Shown: positions 8,778-17,553 of the stretch, one piece after another
Layout: each line of letters starts with the position of its first letter
How positions within the stretch are numbered: the first letter of the stretch is position 1
NCBI RefSeq assembly: GCF_004353905.1
Contig: NZ_SMOD01000013.1
Coordinates: 124,001 to 188,000, forward strand
Direction: 5' to 3'
From: Paraburkholderia guartelaensis
Lineage (GTDB): Bacteria; Pseudomonadota; Gammaproteobacteria; Burkholderiales; Burkholderiaceae
DNA: 64,000 nt
Translations under genes and position numbers: made by a program
The notes under the pieces: model-generated
Told to the model about the DNA's origin: nothing
What the model saw: only the letters and a program-made list of their open reading frames with translations
The model's database searches: none

Positions 8778-9329
8778 TCAGCCGTCGCGCAGCGAGCGCA
8801 GGACGTCGCCGGTATGCAGCCCGAAGCTGCCCGACTCGCGATCGGCGAAGAAACAGCGCAGGGTCTGCCCGACCGTTGGGAACGCAATGTCGTCCCAGGG
8901 AATCTCGTGCTCTTCGAAAAGCCGCACTTCGAGGCTTTCCTCACCGGCGGCGATATCGATGTCGAGCAGGCGTGCGAGATAGAACAGATGCACCTGGTGC
9001 ACGCGCGGCACGTTCAGGAGCGAAAAGAGGTTCTGCACCTCGACGCGCGCGCCGGCTTCCTCGAGCGTCTCGCGTGCCGCAGCTTCGGCGGTCGTCTCGC
9101 CCATCTCCATGAAGCCTGCGGGCAGCGTCCAGTAGCCGTAGCGCGGCTCGATCGCGCGGCGGCACAGCAGCACCTTGTCTTCCCAGACCGGAACCGTGCC
9201 GACCACGTTGCGCGGATTCTGATAGTGGATGGTGCCGCAGTGTGAGCAGACGTAGCGTTCGCGATTGTCGCCGGGCGGAATGAGCAGGCTGACCGCCTGA
9301 CCGCAAGTCGAGCAGAATTTCATGGGCAC
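8778..9329 (-). CDS. Zinc-ribbon Nudix hydrolase
   Basis: A 183-aa Nudix pyrophosphohydrolase. The N-terminal zinc ribbon has Cys6, Cys9, Cys28 and Cys31 (FCSTCG and YVCSHCG). The Nudix box follows as G-x5-E-x7-RETLEEAGA, with every catalytic acidic residue in place. Members with this layout hydrolyse ADP-ribose or related nucleotide diphosphates; some resemble NudC, although this protein lacks a NudC-length N-terminal domain. It ends 26 bp before aat on the same strand, so co-transcription is likely. Substrate is not determinable from sequence. Confidence 0.9.
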   Translation of the reverse strand: MPMKFCSTCGQAVSLLIPPGDNRERYVCSHCGTIHYQNPRNVVGTVPVWEDKVLLCRRAIEPRYGYWTLPAGFMEMGETTAEAAARETLEEAGARVEVQNLFSLLNVPRVHQVHLFYLARLLDIDIAAGEESLEVRLFEEHEIPWDDIAFPTVGQTLRCFFADRESGSFGLHTGDVLRSLRDG

Positions 9330-9458
9330 GATAGGGGGATGGGTGATGCGAGTTTATCACCGCTCAGCGCCATCGCTCACGTGCCCTCATGTGCGAGCGA
9401 AGAAGTCGGCAAGGACGCCGCGCCTTGAAGGTCTGCATTGCATGAAGACCGTAAACGG

Positions 9459-9493
9459 AAAAAGGGTTACAGGCCAATGACCTGTAACCCTTT
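9459..9493 (-). terminator. Intrinsic terminator of the initiator tRNA
   Basis: On the minus strand a 13-bp stem (AAAGGGTTACAGG with its complement, 7-nt loop) is followed by a T-run. It lies 11 bp beyond the CCA end of the tRNA-fMet gene. Confidence 0.85.
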
Positions 9494-9503
9494 CGAATTC
9501 TGC

Positions 9504-9580
<77 letters not shown>

Positions 9581-9799
9581 TCCGTCGAAGAAAAGATTAT
9601 ATGACAGTTTGCGCCGCGTTGCAACAACAAATGACGAGCGCCTTTCCACGCGGTTGCAAAAAGTTTGCAGGGCGCGCGTGAATGGCTTCCTGAATCGTCA
9701 GGATAGAATCAGGGCTCGGTCGGCGCAGTGCATGCTCTTCGCAACGTTCATGCTGCGCCTTTGCCTTCTACAGCGCACTGCGCTTCACTTGCCTCTTCC

Positions 9800-10297
9800 A
9801 TGGACATTCCCCTCGATCTGCAATCGATAGCCGCCCAGGAGCACGCGCTGGTGTTTCCCCGTTTCGACGCCGATCGCGCCTGGCAGCTCGGCTCGCATCT
9901 GCATGAACTCGCGCGCGCTCGCGCGCTGCCCGTCGCCATCGATGTGCGTACCTTCGGCCAGCAACTCTTCTTTTGCGCGCTCGACGGCGCGACGCCCGAC
10001 AACGCCGACTGGGTTCGCCGCAAGTCGCGCGTGGTCGAGCACTTTCGACGCAGTTCCTATGCGATCGGCCTGCGCATGCAGCAAACCGGCTCGACGCTCG
10101 CCGAAAAGCACGGCCTGCCGATCGCCGATTTCGCACCGCATGGCGGCTCGTTCCCGCTCACGGTGGCGGGGGCGGGCGTGATCGGCTCGATCACGGTCTC
10201 GGGCCTGCCGCAGCGCGCCGATCACGAAGTGGTGGTCGAAGCGCTTTGCGCGCAACTCGGTGTCGACTACGCGCAGCTCGCGCTCGCGAAGGTCTGA
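9800..10297 (+). CDS. UPF0303 / GlcG-HbpS-like small protein
   Basis: A 165-aa protein of the UPF0303 family (related to yeast YBR137W and the GlcG/HbpS fold). Seen segments include FDADRAWQLGSHLHELA, VAIDVRTFGQQLFFCAL, the RRKSRVVEHFRRSSYAIG region and the C-terminal GVIGSITVSGLPQRADHEVVV that is well kept in this family. Its biochemical role is not established. The start MDIPLDLQSIAAQEHALVF was chosen because family members begin close to this point. The SMR gene follows after 4 bp, so the two form an operon. Confidence 0.85.
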   Translation: MDIPLDLQSIAAQEHALVFPRFDADRAWQLGSHLHELARARALPVAIDVRTFGQQLFFCALDGATPDNADWVRRKSRVVEHFRRSSYAIGLRMQQTGSTLAEKHGLPIADFAPHGGSFPLTVAGAGVIGSITVSGLPQRADHEVVVEALCAQLGVDYAQLALAKV

Positions 10298-10301
10298 CAC
10301 G

Positions 10302-10649
10302 ATGCGCATTCCTCCATTCTCAGCCTGGACCTGGCTCGTCATCGCGATCGTCGCGGAAGTCATCGCCACTTCGGCGCTGCGCGCGTCGGATGGCTTCACG
10401 CGGCTCGTGCCTTCGGCGATCGTCGTGATGGGGTATGGCATCGCGTTCTACGGGCTCTCGCTCACGTTGCGCAGTTTGCCGGTGGGTATCGTCTATGCGG
10501 TGTGGTCGGGCGTGGGCATCGTGCTCATCACGCTCGTGGCGATGGCGCTCTATCGGCAAGTGCCCGATCTTCCGGCCGTGCTCGGGCTCGGCCTCATCGT
10601 GGCCGGCGTGGTCGTGCTGAATCTGTTCTCGAAGATGCAGGCGCATTGA
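10302..10649 (+). CDS. Small multidrug resistance (SMR, EmrE-like) transporter
   Basis: A 115-aa inner-membrane protein with four transmembrane helices. The proton- and drug-binding glutamate is Glu19 in helix 1 (IAIVAEVIATSALRAS). Helix 3 carries VYAVWSGVGIVLITL and helix 4 GLGLIVAGVVVLNLFSK, as in EmrE. It works as a dimer and exchanges protons for quaternary ammonium compounds or related cations; the exact substrate is not predictable. It starts 4 bp after the UPF0303 gene. Confidence 0.93.
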   Translation: MRIPPFSAWTWLVIAIVAEVIATSALRASDGFTRLVPSAIVVMGYGIAFYGLSLTLRSLPVGIVYAVWSGVGIVLITLVAMALYRQVPDLPAVLGLGLIVAGVVVLNLFSKMQAH

Positions 10650-10793
10650 AAGACGGCGGCTGAACCGGCCACCGCATTGGCCACATTCGCGCCAGACGTT
10701 GCGTCTCGCGCGTAACATGGCCGGTTACCGCCGTGCGCCGCGTCGTCCCGCGGCGGCAGTGCTTTCTGCTGATTTTCCCCATTGGGGCTGGAC

Positions 10794-11078
10794 ATGATCA
10801 TTCGTTTTCCCGCCGACGCGCCGCTCTATCGCGACGCGAATCTGACCGTGGTCTTTCCCGCACTCGTCGACGGCACACGCGTACCCTGCGCGATTTCCGT
10901 CGAGGCGCTCGAGGACCATTTCGGCGCGCTGCCGGCGAACCGCGACGCGTGGATGCAGGCGTTCGACGCCGGCCGTTCGCGCATCGAGGCTGTGGCGCGC
11001 GCCCATCTCGAACTCAGCAACGGCACGCCGGTGTTGCTCAAGAGCGGTCATTTTCCGCCCGGACGTCTGGACTCGTAG
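10794..11078 (+). CDS. DUF1488 family protein
   Basis: A 94-aa protein of DUF1488, a family common in Burkholderia with no assigned function. Family features are the N-terminal strand MIIRFPADAPLYRDANLTVV, then CAISVEALEDHFG and a helical segment ending in a short basic tail. No signal peptide or membrane segment. The ATG at 10794 has a GGGG ribosome binding site 7-10 bases upstream; an alternative TTG lies at 10782. Confidence 0.8.
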   Translation: MIIRFPADAPLYRDANLTVVFPALVDGTRVPCAISVEALEDHFGALPANRDAWMQAFDAGRSRIEAVARAHLELSNGTPVLLKSGHFPPGRLDS

Positions 11079-11155
11079 GCTTGGACTCGTAGTACGAGAT
11101 ACGCCCGTTCGGGCGTCACTGGAATACCCGGTTGCTGCAACCGTCTAGCGTCGCC

Positions 11156-11875
11156 ATGAGCATCGTCGAACGCAAAGACCGCGAACTCCACACAAGGCAC
11201 GCAGCGCGCGCGCATGGCCAGCGTGAGCGCATCCTCGACGCTGCGCGCCGCATCGTCATGCGCGAAGGCCTCGCCGCGCTCTCCATGCGCAAGATCGCCG
11301 ACGCGATCGGCTATTCGCCTGCGTCCCTCTATCTGTATTTCGCCGGCCGCGACGAGATTGCCGAAGCGCTCGGCCGCGAAGGTTACGCGCAACTGCTCGC
11401 GGAGCTTGAACCGCTCGCACTGATCGCCGATGCGCGCGAGCGGCTACATGCGCTTGCGCACGCATATGTGGCGTACGGCTGCGACCATCCGCAGACTTAC
11501 GAACTCATCTTCATGGCGCACAAGGCGCGCTCGGAGCACGTGGGGCCGGCCGCTCGCCGTCAGCGCGACGTGCCTGATTCAGCCGATGCAGCTGAAGCGA
11601 GTGACGCGGGAGCCGCGCAAGCCGGCGGCGCGCAGTTCTTTGCCGCCGCGCTCTCCGCGCTGACGCCGGCGAGCGGGGCGCGCATCGACGGCGCGATGCT
11701 TGCGCAATCGCTTTGGGCAACGCTGCACGGCGTGGTGATGCTCACGCTCTCTCGCGCCGGCTTTCAGCACGCGGCGCCTGGTCCATTGATCGACGCCACG
11801 CTCGATGCCTGGTTCGGTGCGCGCGCCGCTGCGGCTGCGTTGCCGGGCGCGCAAGCGCCAGGTGTGGCGTCGTGA
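11156..11875 (+). CDS. TetR/AcrR-family transcriptional regulator
   Basis: A 239-aa regulator. The N-terminal TetR helix-turn-helix spans about residues 18-65 (ERILDAARRIVMREGL, then SMRKIADAIGYSPASLYLYF). The C-terminal ligand domain includes AYVAYGCDHPQTYELIFMAHK, which resembles the WHG-type TetR C-terminal domain. The start MSIVERKDREL is the first ATG. A short dyad ACGCCC-GTTC-GGGCGT at 11101-11116 in front of the gene could be its own operator. The acyl-CoA gene downstream on the same strand is a possible target. Confidence 0.88.
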   Translation: MSIVERKDRELHTRHAARAHGQRERILDAARRIVMREGLAALSMRKIADAIGYSPASLYLYFAGRDEIAEALGREGYAQLLAELEPLALIADARERLHALAHAYVAYGCDHPQTYELIFMAHKARSEHVGPAARRQRDVPDSADAAEASDAGAAQAGGAQFFAAALSALTPASGARIDGAMLAQSLWATLHGVVMLTLSRAGFQHAAPGPLIDATLDAWFGARAAAAALPGAQAPGVAS

Positions 11876-11947
11876 TAGCCTCAGTAAGTCTGTGATCGCG
11901 CCTCGTCCTGTTCAGGCGCCGCTCATCGTTCTGCCTTGCCAATCGCC

Positions 11948-13105
11948 ATGCCACACGAAGCCAACGCAAGCCCGACCGCATCCGATACCGATTCCCATGT
12001 GCTTACGCGCGTCGCGAACCGCATCGGCTATATCGAACTCGAGCGTCCGCAGGCGCTCAATGCGCTCACCACCGCCATGGTCCGCACGATGCACGCAGCG
12101 CTCGATCGCTGGCGCGACGACCCGGGCGTGCTCGCCGTGATCGTGCGTACGCGCCACGCGCGAGCGTTCTGCGCCGGCGGCGACGTTCGCTTTCTGTATG
12201 AGTCGTATCGCGCGGGCGACCAGGCGGCGCTCGACACGTTCTTCGCCGACGAATATCGCCTCAACCACGCCATCTTCACCTTTCCGAAGCCGTACATCGC
12301 GATGCTCAACGGCGTGGTCATGGGCGGTGGCATGGGCATCTCGCAGGGCGCGCATCGCACGGGCGGGCTGCGGCTCGTGGGTCCGACCACGCGCATGGCG
12401 ATGCCGGAGACGCGTATCGGCCTCTTTCCCGATGTTGGCATGGGCTGGTTCCTTGCGCGCACGCCTGGCGCGATCGGCCGCTATCTCGCCGTGACAGGCG
12501 AGACGCTCGATCAAGCCAGCGCGGTCTATGCGGGCCTGGCCGATGCGTCGCTCGACGAGTCCGCGTGGCCGGCGCTGCTCGATGCGCTGGAGAGCGAGCC
12601 GTTTGCGAGCGGCGCGGAAGTGGTTGCGCGCATCCGCCAGGCGGCGCTGCCAGCGCCTGAACTGCAGCGCCTCGCAGAAGGTTCGTTGCTGGCCACGGTT
12701 CGCGGCTGGATCGACCGGCATTTCTCGCTCGCCGATGTGCCGGCCATGCTGGCCTCGCTCGAAGCCGCGCGCCATGCGGGAGCAGGCGACCAGACACAAT
12801 GGGCCGGCCAGATGGTGGACGTTCTGCGCGAGCGTTCGCCGCTTTCCATGGCGGTCTCGCTCGAGGTAGTGTCGCGCGCGGAAGGCACGATGGCCGATTG
12901 CCTGCGCCGCGACCTCGACCTCACGCGCTCGAGCTTCACGATTGGCGACGTGATGGAGGGCATACGCGCGCGCATCATCGACAAGGACAATCATCCGCAT
13001 TGGCGCTTCGCGAATATCGAAGACGTGCGCCGCGAAGACGTCGAGCGGATGTTCGAGAGTCCCTGGAGCTTGATGGAGCACCCGCTGCGCGAACTCATCG
13101 GTTGA
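11948..13105 (+). CDS. Enoyl-CoA hydratase / 3-hydroxyisobutyryl-CoA hydrolase family protein
   Basis: A 385-aa crotonase-fold enzyme with the length of 3-hydroxyisobutyryl-CoA hydrolase (valine catabolism), well above plain enoyl-CoA hydratase. The CoA/oxyanion segments are HARAFCAGGDVRFLY and LNGVVMGGGMGISQGAHR, and the catalytic-acid region is RMAMPETRIGLFPDVG. The C-terminal extension ends NIEDVRREDVERMF, as in this subfamily. ATG at 11948 is preferred over a TTG at 11936. No other branched-chain catabolic gene is near, so valine breakdown is inferred from family only. Confidence 0.87.
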   Translation: MPHEANASPTASDTDSHVLTRVANRIGYIELERPQALNALTTAMVRTMHAALDRWRDDPGVLAVIVRTRHARAFCAGGDVRFLYESYRAGDQAALDTFFADEYRLNHAIFTFPKPYIAMLNGVVMGGGMGISQGAHRTGGLRLVGPTTRMAMPETRIGLFPDVGMGWFLARTPGAIGRYLAVTGETLDQASAVYAGLADASLDESAWPALLDALESEPFASGAEVVARIRQAALPAPELQRLAEGSLLATVRGWIDRHFSLADVPAMLASLEAARHAGAGDQTQWAGQMVDVLRERSPLSMAVSLEVVSRAEGTMADCLRRDLDLTRSSFTIGDVMEGIRARIIDKDNHPHWRFANIEDVRREDVERMFESPWSLMEHPLRELIG

Positions 13106-13198
13106 GCTTGCGAGGGCGAGGGAAGGGTGGGGGAGGCGTGAGGGAAAAGCGCGGCGGGAAAACTCGGGCCGCGCGTTGCGCACGGCCCGCAGGCGGGG

Positions 13199-13624
13199 TC
13201 AGTCTTCGGCAGTTTCGCTCATGAACGCGCGCATGAAAACCAGCGCGCCCCAGCCCCACATCGCATTCGAGGCGAAGCCCGTAGCAAGACGCGGCAGCAT
13301 GTTGCCGGTCGGCCAGATGCCGCGCAGCGGATCGACGACGAACACCATCGCCGCGGTGAGCACGATGCCGCCGAACACGAAGGCCTGAACCCACGGCGCG
13401 GGCCGCGAAGGCGACACGCGCAGCAGCCACGCCATCAGCACCGCCCAGATGGCGCTCCAGATCGCATTCACGAGGAACTCGGGCAGCCCGAGCGGCTGGA
13501 ACGGGTTCGTCGAAAATCCGGCCGCGTCGATGACCTGCGCGGCATGCAGGAGCGCGAGCGTCGCCTCGCGAAAGAAGAGCGACGCCAGAAAGCCGGATAC
13601 GAACGGCAGAATCAGTTTTTGCAT
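13199..13624 (-). CDS. Hypothetical membrane protein, about four helices
   Basis: A 141-aa hydrophobic protein with about four transmembrane segments: near residues 3-20, 48-68 (NAIWSAIWAVLMAWLLRV), 80-98 (VQAFVFGGIVLTAAMVFVV) and 113-133 (FASNAMWGWGALVFMRAF). It ends in an acidic tail, SETAED. I do not recognise a family. It converges on the acyl-CoA hydrolase gene with a weak GC-rich hairpin at 13165-13189 between them. It is read away from the ssu promoter region and probably is not part of that operon. Confidence 0.7.
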   Translation of the reverse strand: MQKLILPFVSGFLASLFFREATLALLHAAQVIDAAGFSTNPFQPLGLPEFLVNAIWSAIWAVLMAWLLRVSPSRPAPWVQAFVFGGIVLTAAMVFVVDPLRGIWPTGNMLPRLATGFASNAMWGWGALVFMRAFMSETAED

Positions 13625-14037
13625 GGAATCTTGCGAGAGCTTGCTTGGCCTCGCCGCGCAATGAGCCTTATGGAGCGTGGTGTGCGCGGCGTGCCGGTGT
13701 TTTTGTGGGTGCGTGCGCCATTATATCGGCGCACGGTGCGCGCGAGGCGGACCGTATGCTAAAGCGTCGGGCAAAGCACGAAAGTGGAAAACCTAAGCTC
13801 AAAAAAATCGTTCTAAAGGGTGCGAGCCGTCCCTAGACTGGTTCCCCATGAAGACGGCGCCGCCGTCCCCGGGCGCTCCCGCGAGGCGCACGGGGAACGC
13901 GCCGGCGCATTCCGTCTGCTGTCGAATCCTTTCAATTGAGCCACGAGCGGCGCGTTCGTTTGCGCGGCGTGCCTTTGCCCGCTCGCTGACGGGCAGTCTT
14001 CCGATTCGTGTTTCGAAATGCAAAGCAGGAGCCATGC
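13625..14037. other. Divergent intergenic region with ssu promoter
   Basis: This 413-bp gap lies between the membrane-protein gene (minus) and ssuD (plus). No convincing gene is present. It holds an A-rich block (13800-13807) and the ssu promoter core listed separately, giving a leader of roughly 190 bases before ssuD. Confidence 0.5.
13811..13839 (+). promoter_or_regulatory. Candidate ssu promoter, twin of the sbp promoter
   Basis: TTCTAA (13811-13816), a 17-bp spacer and TAGACT (13834-13839) form a -35/-10 pair behind an A7 tract. The sulfate-binding-protein gene sbp has TTTTAA-17 bp-TAGACT at 31567-31595, and both share the 9-mer CTAGACTGG. The weak -35 fits an activator-dependent promoter, with CysB/Cbl-type control the natural suggestion for sulfur-starvation genes. 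Transcription start is not shown. Confidence 0.55.
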
Positions 14038-15195
14038 ATGAATGTGTTCTGGTTTATCCCGACCCACGGCGACAGCCGCTATCTGGGCACGACCCAGGGC
14101 GCGCGCGCGGCCGATCTCGCGTATTTCCAGCAGATCGCCGTTGCTGCCGATACGCTCGGCTATGAAGGCGTTCTGCTGCCTACTGGGCGTTCGTGCGAGG
14201 ACGCGTGGGTCGTGGCGTCGAGCCTCATCGCCGCGACACGGCGCCTGAAGTTTCTCGTGGCGATCCGCCCGGGTCTCTCGTCGCCAGCGCTTTCCGCACG
14301 CATGGCCGCCACGTTCGACCGGCTCTCCAATGGCCGCCTGCTCATCAACGTCGTGACGGGCGGCGATACGGCCGAGCTGGAAGGCGATGGCCTCTTCGTC
14401 GATCACGACACGCGCTACGAAATCACCAACGAGTTCCTGCACATCTGGCGCAAGCTGCTCGCGGCAGCGCACACGAACGAGGCGATCGACTTCGAGGGGC
14501 GCCATCTGCGCTCGGTAGGCGGCAAGGTTCTGTATCCGCCGGCGCAACGTCCGCATCCGCCGTTGTGGTTCGGCGGCTCGTCGCCGGCCGCGCACGCCAT
14601 GGCAGGCGCGCACATCGACACGTATCTGACGTGGGGCGAACCGCCCGAAGCCGTCGCGCGCAAGATCGCCGACATTCGCGCGCGCGCCGCCGAACACGGA
14701 CGCACGATCCGCTTCGGCATTCGCCTGCACGTAATCGTGCGAGAGACCGAAGACGAAGCGTGGGCCGCCGCCGACAAGCTCATCAGCCACCTCGACGACG
14801 AGACAGTTGCGCGCGCTCAGGCCGCGTTCGCGAAGATGGATTCGGAAGGCCAGCGCCGCATGGCCGCGCTGCACGGCGGCAAGCGCGGCACGCGCAAGGA
14901 TCTCGAGGTGTATCCGAACCTGTGGGCAGGCGTGGGCCTCGTGCGCGGCGGCGCGGGCACGGCGCTCGTCGGCAATCCTGAACAGGTGGCCGCGCTCATG
15001 AAGGAATATGCGCAGCTTGGCATCGAGACGTTCATTTTGTCTGGCTATCCCCATCTCGAGGAATCCTACCGGTTCGCGGAACTCGTGTTCCCGCTGCTGC
15101 CTGGGCGCACGGCGAAGGGCGCGGGTGGCCCGCTTTCGGGACCGTTCGGCGAAGTGGTCGGCAATCACTATCTGCCGAAAGTGAGCCAGAGCTGA
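14038..15195 (+). CDS. ssuD: FMNH2-dependent alkanesulfonate monooxygenase
   Basis: A 385-aa TIM-barrel monooxygenase that uses FMNH2 and oxygen to release sulfite from C1-C10 alkanesulfonates. It begins MNVFWFIPTHGDSRYLG, and the conserved cysteine is Cys53 in GRSCEDAWV. Other family stretches are FDRLSNGRLLINVVTGGD and the mobile-loop region HGGKRGTRKDLEV. Length equals E. coli SsuD (381). AGGAG precedes the ATG. It is the first gene of an operon ssuD-ssuC-ssuB-ssuF. The FMN reductase SsuE, which supplies FMNH2, is not encoded nearby. Confidence 0.96.
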   Translation: MNVFWFIPTHGDSRYLGTTQGARAADLAYFQQIAVAADTLGYEGVLLPTGRSCEDAWVVASSLIAATRRLKFLVAIRPGLSSPALSARMAATFDRLSNGRLLINVVTGGDTAELEGDGLFVDHDTRYEITNEFLHIWRKLLAAAHTNEAIDFEGRHLRSVGGKVLYPPAQRPHPPLWFGGSSPAAHAMAGAHIDTYLTWGEPPEAVARKIADIRARAAEHGRTIRFGIRLHVIVRETEDEAWAAADKLISHLDDETVARAQAAFAKMDSEGQRRMAALHGGKRGTRKDLEVYPNLWAGVGLVRGGAGTALVGNPEQVAALMKEYAQLGIETFILSGYPHLEESYRFAELVFPLLPGRTAKGAGGPLSGPFGEVVGNHYLPKVSQS

Positions 15196-15230
15196 GACGC
15201 TCGAGACGGGCAATCGTGGAGGACGCAACG

Positions 15231-16073
15231 ATGACACAATCCATAGTTACGGCCGCACCCGGCCCAGACGGCGCGCTGCGCGCCGCGCGGGCATTCGTGC
15301 GTGCGGGCCGGCGGCGACTCGCGCCCTGGCTCGTGCCGCTGGCGGTGCTGGTGATCTGGGAGATCGCCGCAAAGAGCGGCGCGCTTTCGACGCGCGTGCT
15401 GCCCGAGCCGCTCGCCGTGGTGCGGGCGGCCTGGTCTTTGATCGAGTCGGGCGAAATGTGGGCGGACGTCCGTGTGAGCACGTGGCGGGCGCTCTCTGGG
15501 TTCGCGATCGGCGGCGGAATCGGGCTCGTGCTCGGGCTGGCTACCGGGCTTTTCAAGCCCGTTGAGACCGCGCTCGATTCGACCGTGCAGATGGTCCGCA
15601 ATATTCCGGCGCTCGCGATGATTCCGCTCGTGATTCTCTGGTTCGGCATCGGCGAGGAGGCGAAAGTCTTTCTCGTGGCGCTGGGCGTGTTCTTTCCCGT
15701 GTACGTGAACACGTACCACGGCATCCGCGCGGTGGACGCCAATCTCGTAGAGATGGCGCGCAGCTACGGGCTCAAGGGTTTCGCGCTCTATCGCGAGGTG
15801 ATATTGCCGGGGGCGTTGCCTTCGATTCTCGTCGGCGTGCGCTTTGCGCTCGGCCTGATGTGGGTGACGTTGATCGTCGCCGAAACGATCTCCGCGCAGT
15901 CGGGTATCGGCTACATGACAATGAACGCGCGCGAGTTCCTGCAAACCGATGTGGTGGTGGTCGGCATCCTGCTGTATGCGGCGCTCGGCAAGCTCGCCGA
16001 CTGGCTTGCGAAGTCGCTCGAGCGCGTGGCGCTGCGCTGGCACCCCGCTTATCAACAGGAGAACGAAGCATGA
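15231..16073 (+). CDS. ssuC: Aliphatic sulfonate ABC transporter permease
   Basis: A 280-aa inner-membrane permease of the SsuC/TauC/NrtB group with about six transmembrane helices. The cytoplasmic EAA loop is EMARSYGLKGFALYREVILPGALPSI, interrupted here only for description as EMARSYGLKG plus VILPGALPSILVG. GGAGG lies just before the ATG at 15231. The stop overlaps the ssuB start in an ATGA. Together with SsuB it imports sulfonates captured by a periplasmic SsuA, which is not encoded in this operon. Confidence 0.95.
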   Translation: MTQSIVTAAPGPDGALRAARAFVRAGRRRLAPWLVPLAVLVIWEIAAKSGALSTRVLPEPLAVVRAAWSLIESGEMWADVRVSTWRALSGFAIGGGIGLVLGLATGLFKPVETALDSTVQMVRNIPALAMIPLVILWFGIGEEAKVFLVALGVFFPVYVNTYHGIRAVDANLVEMARSYGLKGFALYREVILPGALPSILVGVRFALGLMWVTLIVAETISAQSGIGYMTMNAREFLQTDVVVVGILLYAALGKLADWLAKSLERVALRWHPAYQQENEA

Positions 16074-16951
16074 GCGCGAGCCAACTGGCGCCAAACTACG
16101 GCGTGGGGCGGGATGACTTGGAGCGCGTGCAGGCGCGCGAACGCAACGACAGGGCGCAAGCGGCGCGCGAGGGCGTGTCACTGCGTACGCATGCACATGA
16201 CGCGGACTCTGCCGTTGCCCTTCGCGGAGTGGGAAAACGATACGGCGAGCGCACCGTGTTGAGCGGCTTCGACCTTGCGATCGAGCGCGGCAGTTTTGTG
16301 TCGATCGTCGGACGCAGCGGTTGCGGCAAGTCCACGCTGCTGCGCCTGATCGCCGGCCTCGAAACGCCGGACGAGGGCGCGGTGGAGCGGCGCGGCGCAG
16401 GCGGCTCGGCGCTCGATACGCGCATCATGTTTCAGGACGCACGCCTCTTGCCGTGGAAGACCGTCTTGCAGAACGTGATGCTAGGCCTCGGGCGCGGCGC
16501 TCGCGACGACGCCCGCGCGGTGCTCGACGAGGTGGGCCTGATCGCGCGCGCCGACGAGTGGCCCGCGCGCCTCTCGGGCGGCCAGCGCCAGCGCGTGGCG
16601 TTCGCCCGTGCACTCGTGCGTCGTCCGAGCCTGTTGCTGCTCGACGAACCGCTCGGCGCGCTCGACGCGCTGACGCGCCTCGAGATGCACGCGCTGATCG
16701 AACGCCTGTGGCGCGAGCATCGCTTCACTGCGCTGCTGGTGACGCACGACGTGCACGAAGCTGTTGCGCTGGGCGACCGCATTTTGCTCGTCGAGGCGGG
16801 GCGCATCGCGCTCGATCAGCGCGTGCCGCTGGAGCGCCCGCGTGCGCGCGTCGACGCACGCTTCGCCGCGCTCGAGGAGCGCGTGTTGCAGCGTGTGCTC
16901 GGCCACGGCCCACAGCAAGCCGTCGGGCAACCATCGGACACAGTGGCTTGA
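16070..16951 (+). CDS. ssuB: Aliphatic sulfonate ABC transporter ATP-binding protein
   Basis: A 293-aa ABC ATPase. Walker A is GRSGCGKST near residue 84, the signature is LSGGQRQRVAFARAL, Walker B is LLLLDEPLGALDALTR and the switch histidine lies in VTHDVHEAV. It carries a hydrophilic N-terminal extension of about 45 residues before the ATPase domain (VALRGVGKRYG). The start is fixed by the ATGA overlap with ssuC. It energises SsuC. Confidence 0.95.
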   Translation: MSASQLAPNYGVGRDDLERVQARERNDRAQAAREGVSLRTHAHDADSAVALRGVGKRYGERTVLSGFDLAIERGSFVSIVGRSGCGKSTLLRLIAGLETPDEGAVERRGAGGSALDTRIMFQDARLLPWKTVLQNVMLGLGRGARDDARAVLDEVGLIARADEWPARLSGGQRQRVAFARALVRRPSLLLLDEPLGALDALTRLEMHALIERLWREHRFTALLVTHDVHEAVALGDRILLVEAGRIALDQRVPLERPRARVDARFAALEERVLQRVLGHGPQQAVGQPSDTVA

Positions 16952-17003
16952 ATCATCCATCAGGAATCCTTTTTTTTACACCCGAACTCACGGAGCCGAA
17001 CCT

Positions 17004-17219
17004 ATGAGCATTACCGCCATCAACGTGCGCAACCAGTTTCGCGGCAAGATCAAAGAAATCATTCGCGGGCCCGTCGTTTCGGAAGTCGATGTCGACACGG
17101 CGTTCGGCATCGTCACGTCGGTCATCACCACGCGCTCGATCGACGAACTCGAGTTGAAGGTGGGCTCGGAAGTGGTCGCGCTGGTGAAATCGACGGAGGT
17201 GTCGATCGCGCGCCTGTGA
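17004..17219 (+). CDS. ssuF: Molybdopterin-binding (Mop/TOBE) protein SsuF
   Basis: A 71-aa single TOBE/Mop-domain protein, seen in SAINVRNQFRGKI-like start (ITAINVRNQFRGKIKEI), VVSEVDVDTAFGIVTSVIT and VGSEVVALVKSTEVSIA. In Pseudomonas putida the sulfonate operon ends in ssuF, a Mop-family gene of the same size needed for growth on sulfonates; position and length fit that here. It binds molybdate/molybdopterin-like oxyanions; how this aids desulfonation is not settled. It lies 52 bp after ssuB. Confidence 0.85.
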   Translation: MSITAINVRNQFRGKIKEIIRGPVVSEVDVDTAFGIVTSVITTRSIDELELKVGSEVVALVKSTEVSIARL

Positions 17220-17304
17220 AGCGCGCGCGCCTCGGCGCCGCCTGCGAGTCGCGGCGGGCGGAAGTGCTAGCATGAACCGTCAGCAGAAGACGAAAGAGGC
17301 GAAC

Positions 17305-17553
17305 ATGGAGCCGAAGGGCATCGACATGGGCGACTACGAGGAGCGCTACAAGGACTACGACATCGAAGTCGCGGTCGAACAGGTGCTCACGGGCGTGAAG
17401 GCGCACTATCGCGTGCTGAAGGACGATACGGTCGTGGAGGACTGGCAACTCGTGCATATCACGCGCCTCTGGTCCACCGAGCACGCGGCGGCAGAGGCGG
17501 GCTTCGAAGCGGCGCGCGCGTGGATCGATGCGCGCGGCACGCAGGCGAGCTAG
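17305..17553 (+). CDS. Small conserved hypothetical protein (paralogue family A)
   Basis: An 82-aa acidic protein with no signal peptide. It begins MEPKGIDMGDYEERYKDYDI and ends STEHAAAEAGFEAARAWIDA. The pattern Y-x-x-YDI near the start and T/S-x4-A-x2-AGF-x2-A-x3-ID at the end recurs in two other small proteins of this window (19695-19922 and 20278-20499), so I treat the three as divergent members of one fold. Function unknown. GAAAGAGG gives a ribosome binding site for the ATG at 17305; an earlier ATG at 17272 is also possible. The stop overlaps the end of the convergent DnaJ-like gene by 4 bp. Confidence 0.72.
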   Translation: MEPKGIDMGDYEERYKDYDIEVAVEQVLTGVKAHYRVLKDDTVVEDWQLVHITRLWSTEHAAAEAGFEAARAWIDARGTQAS

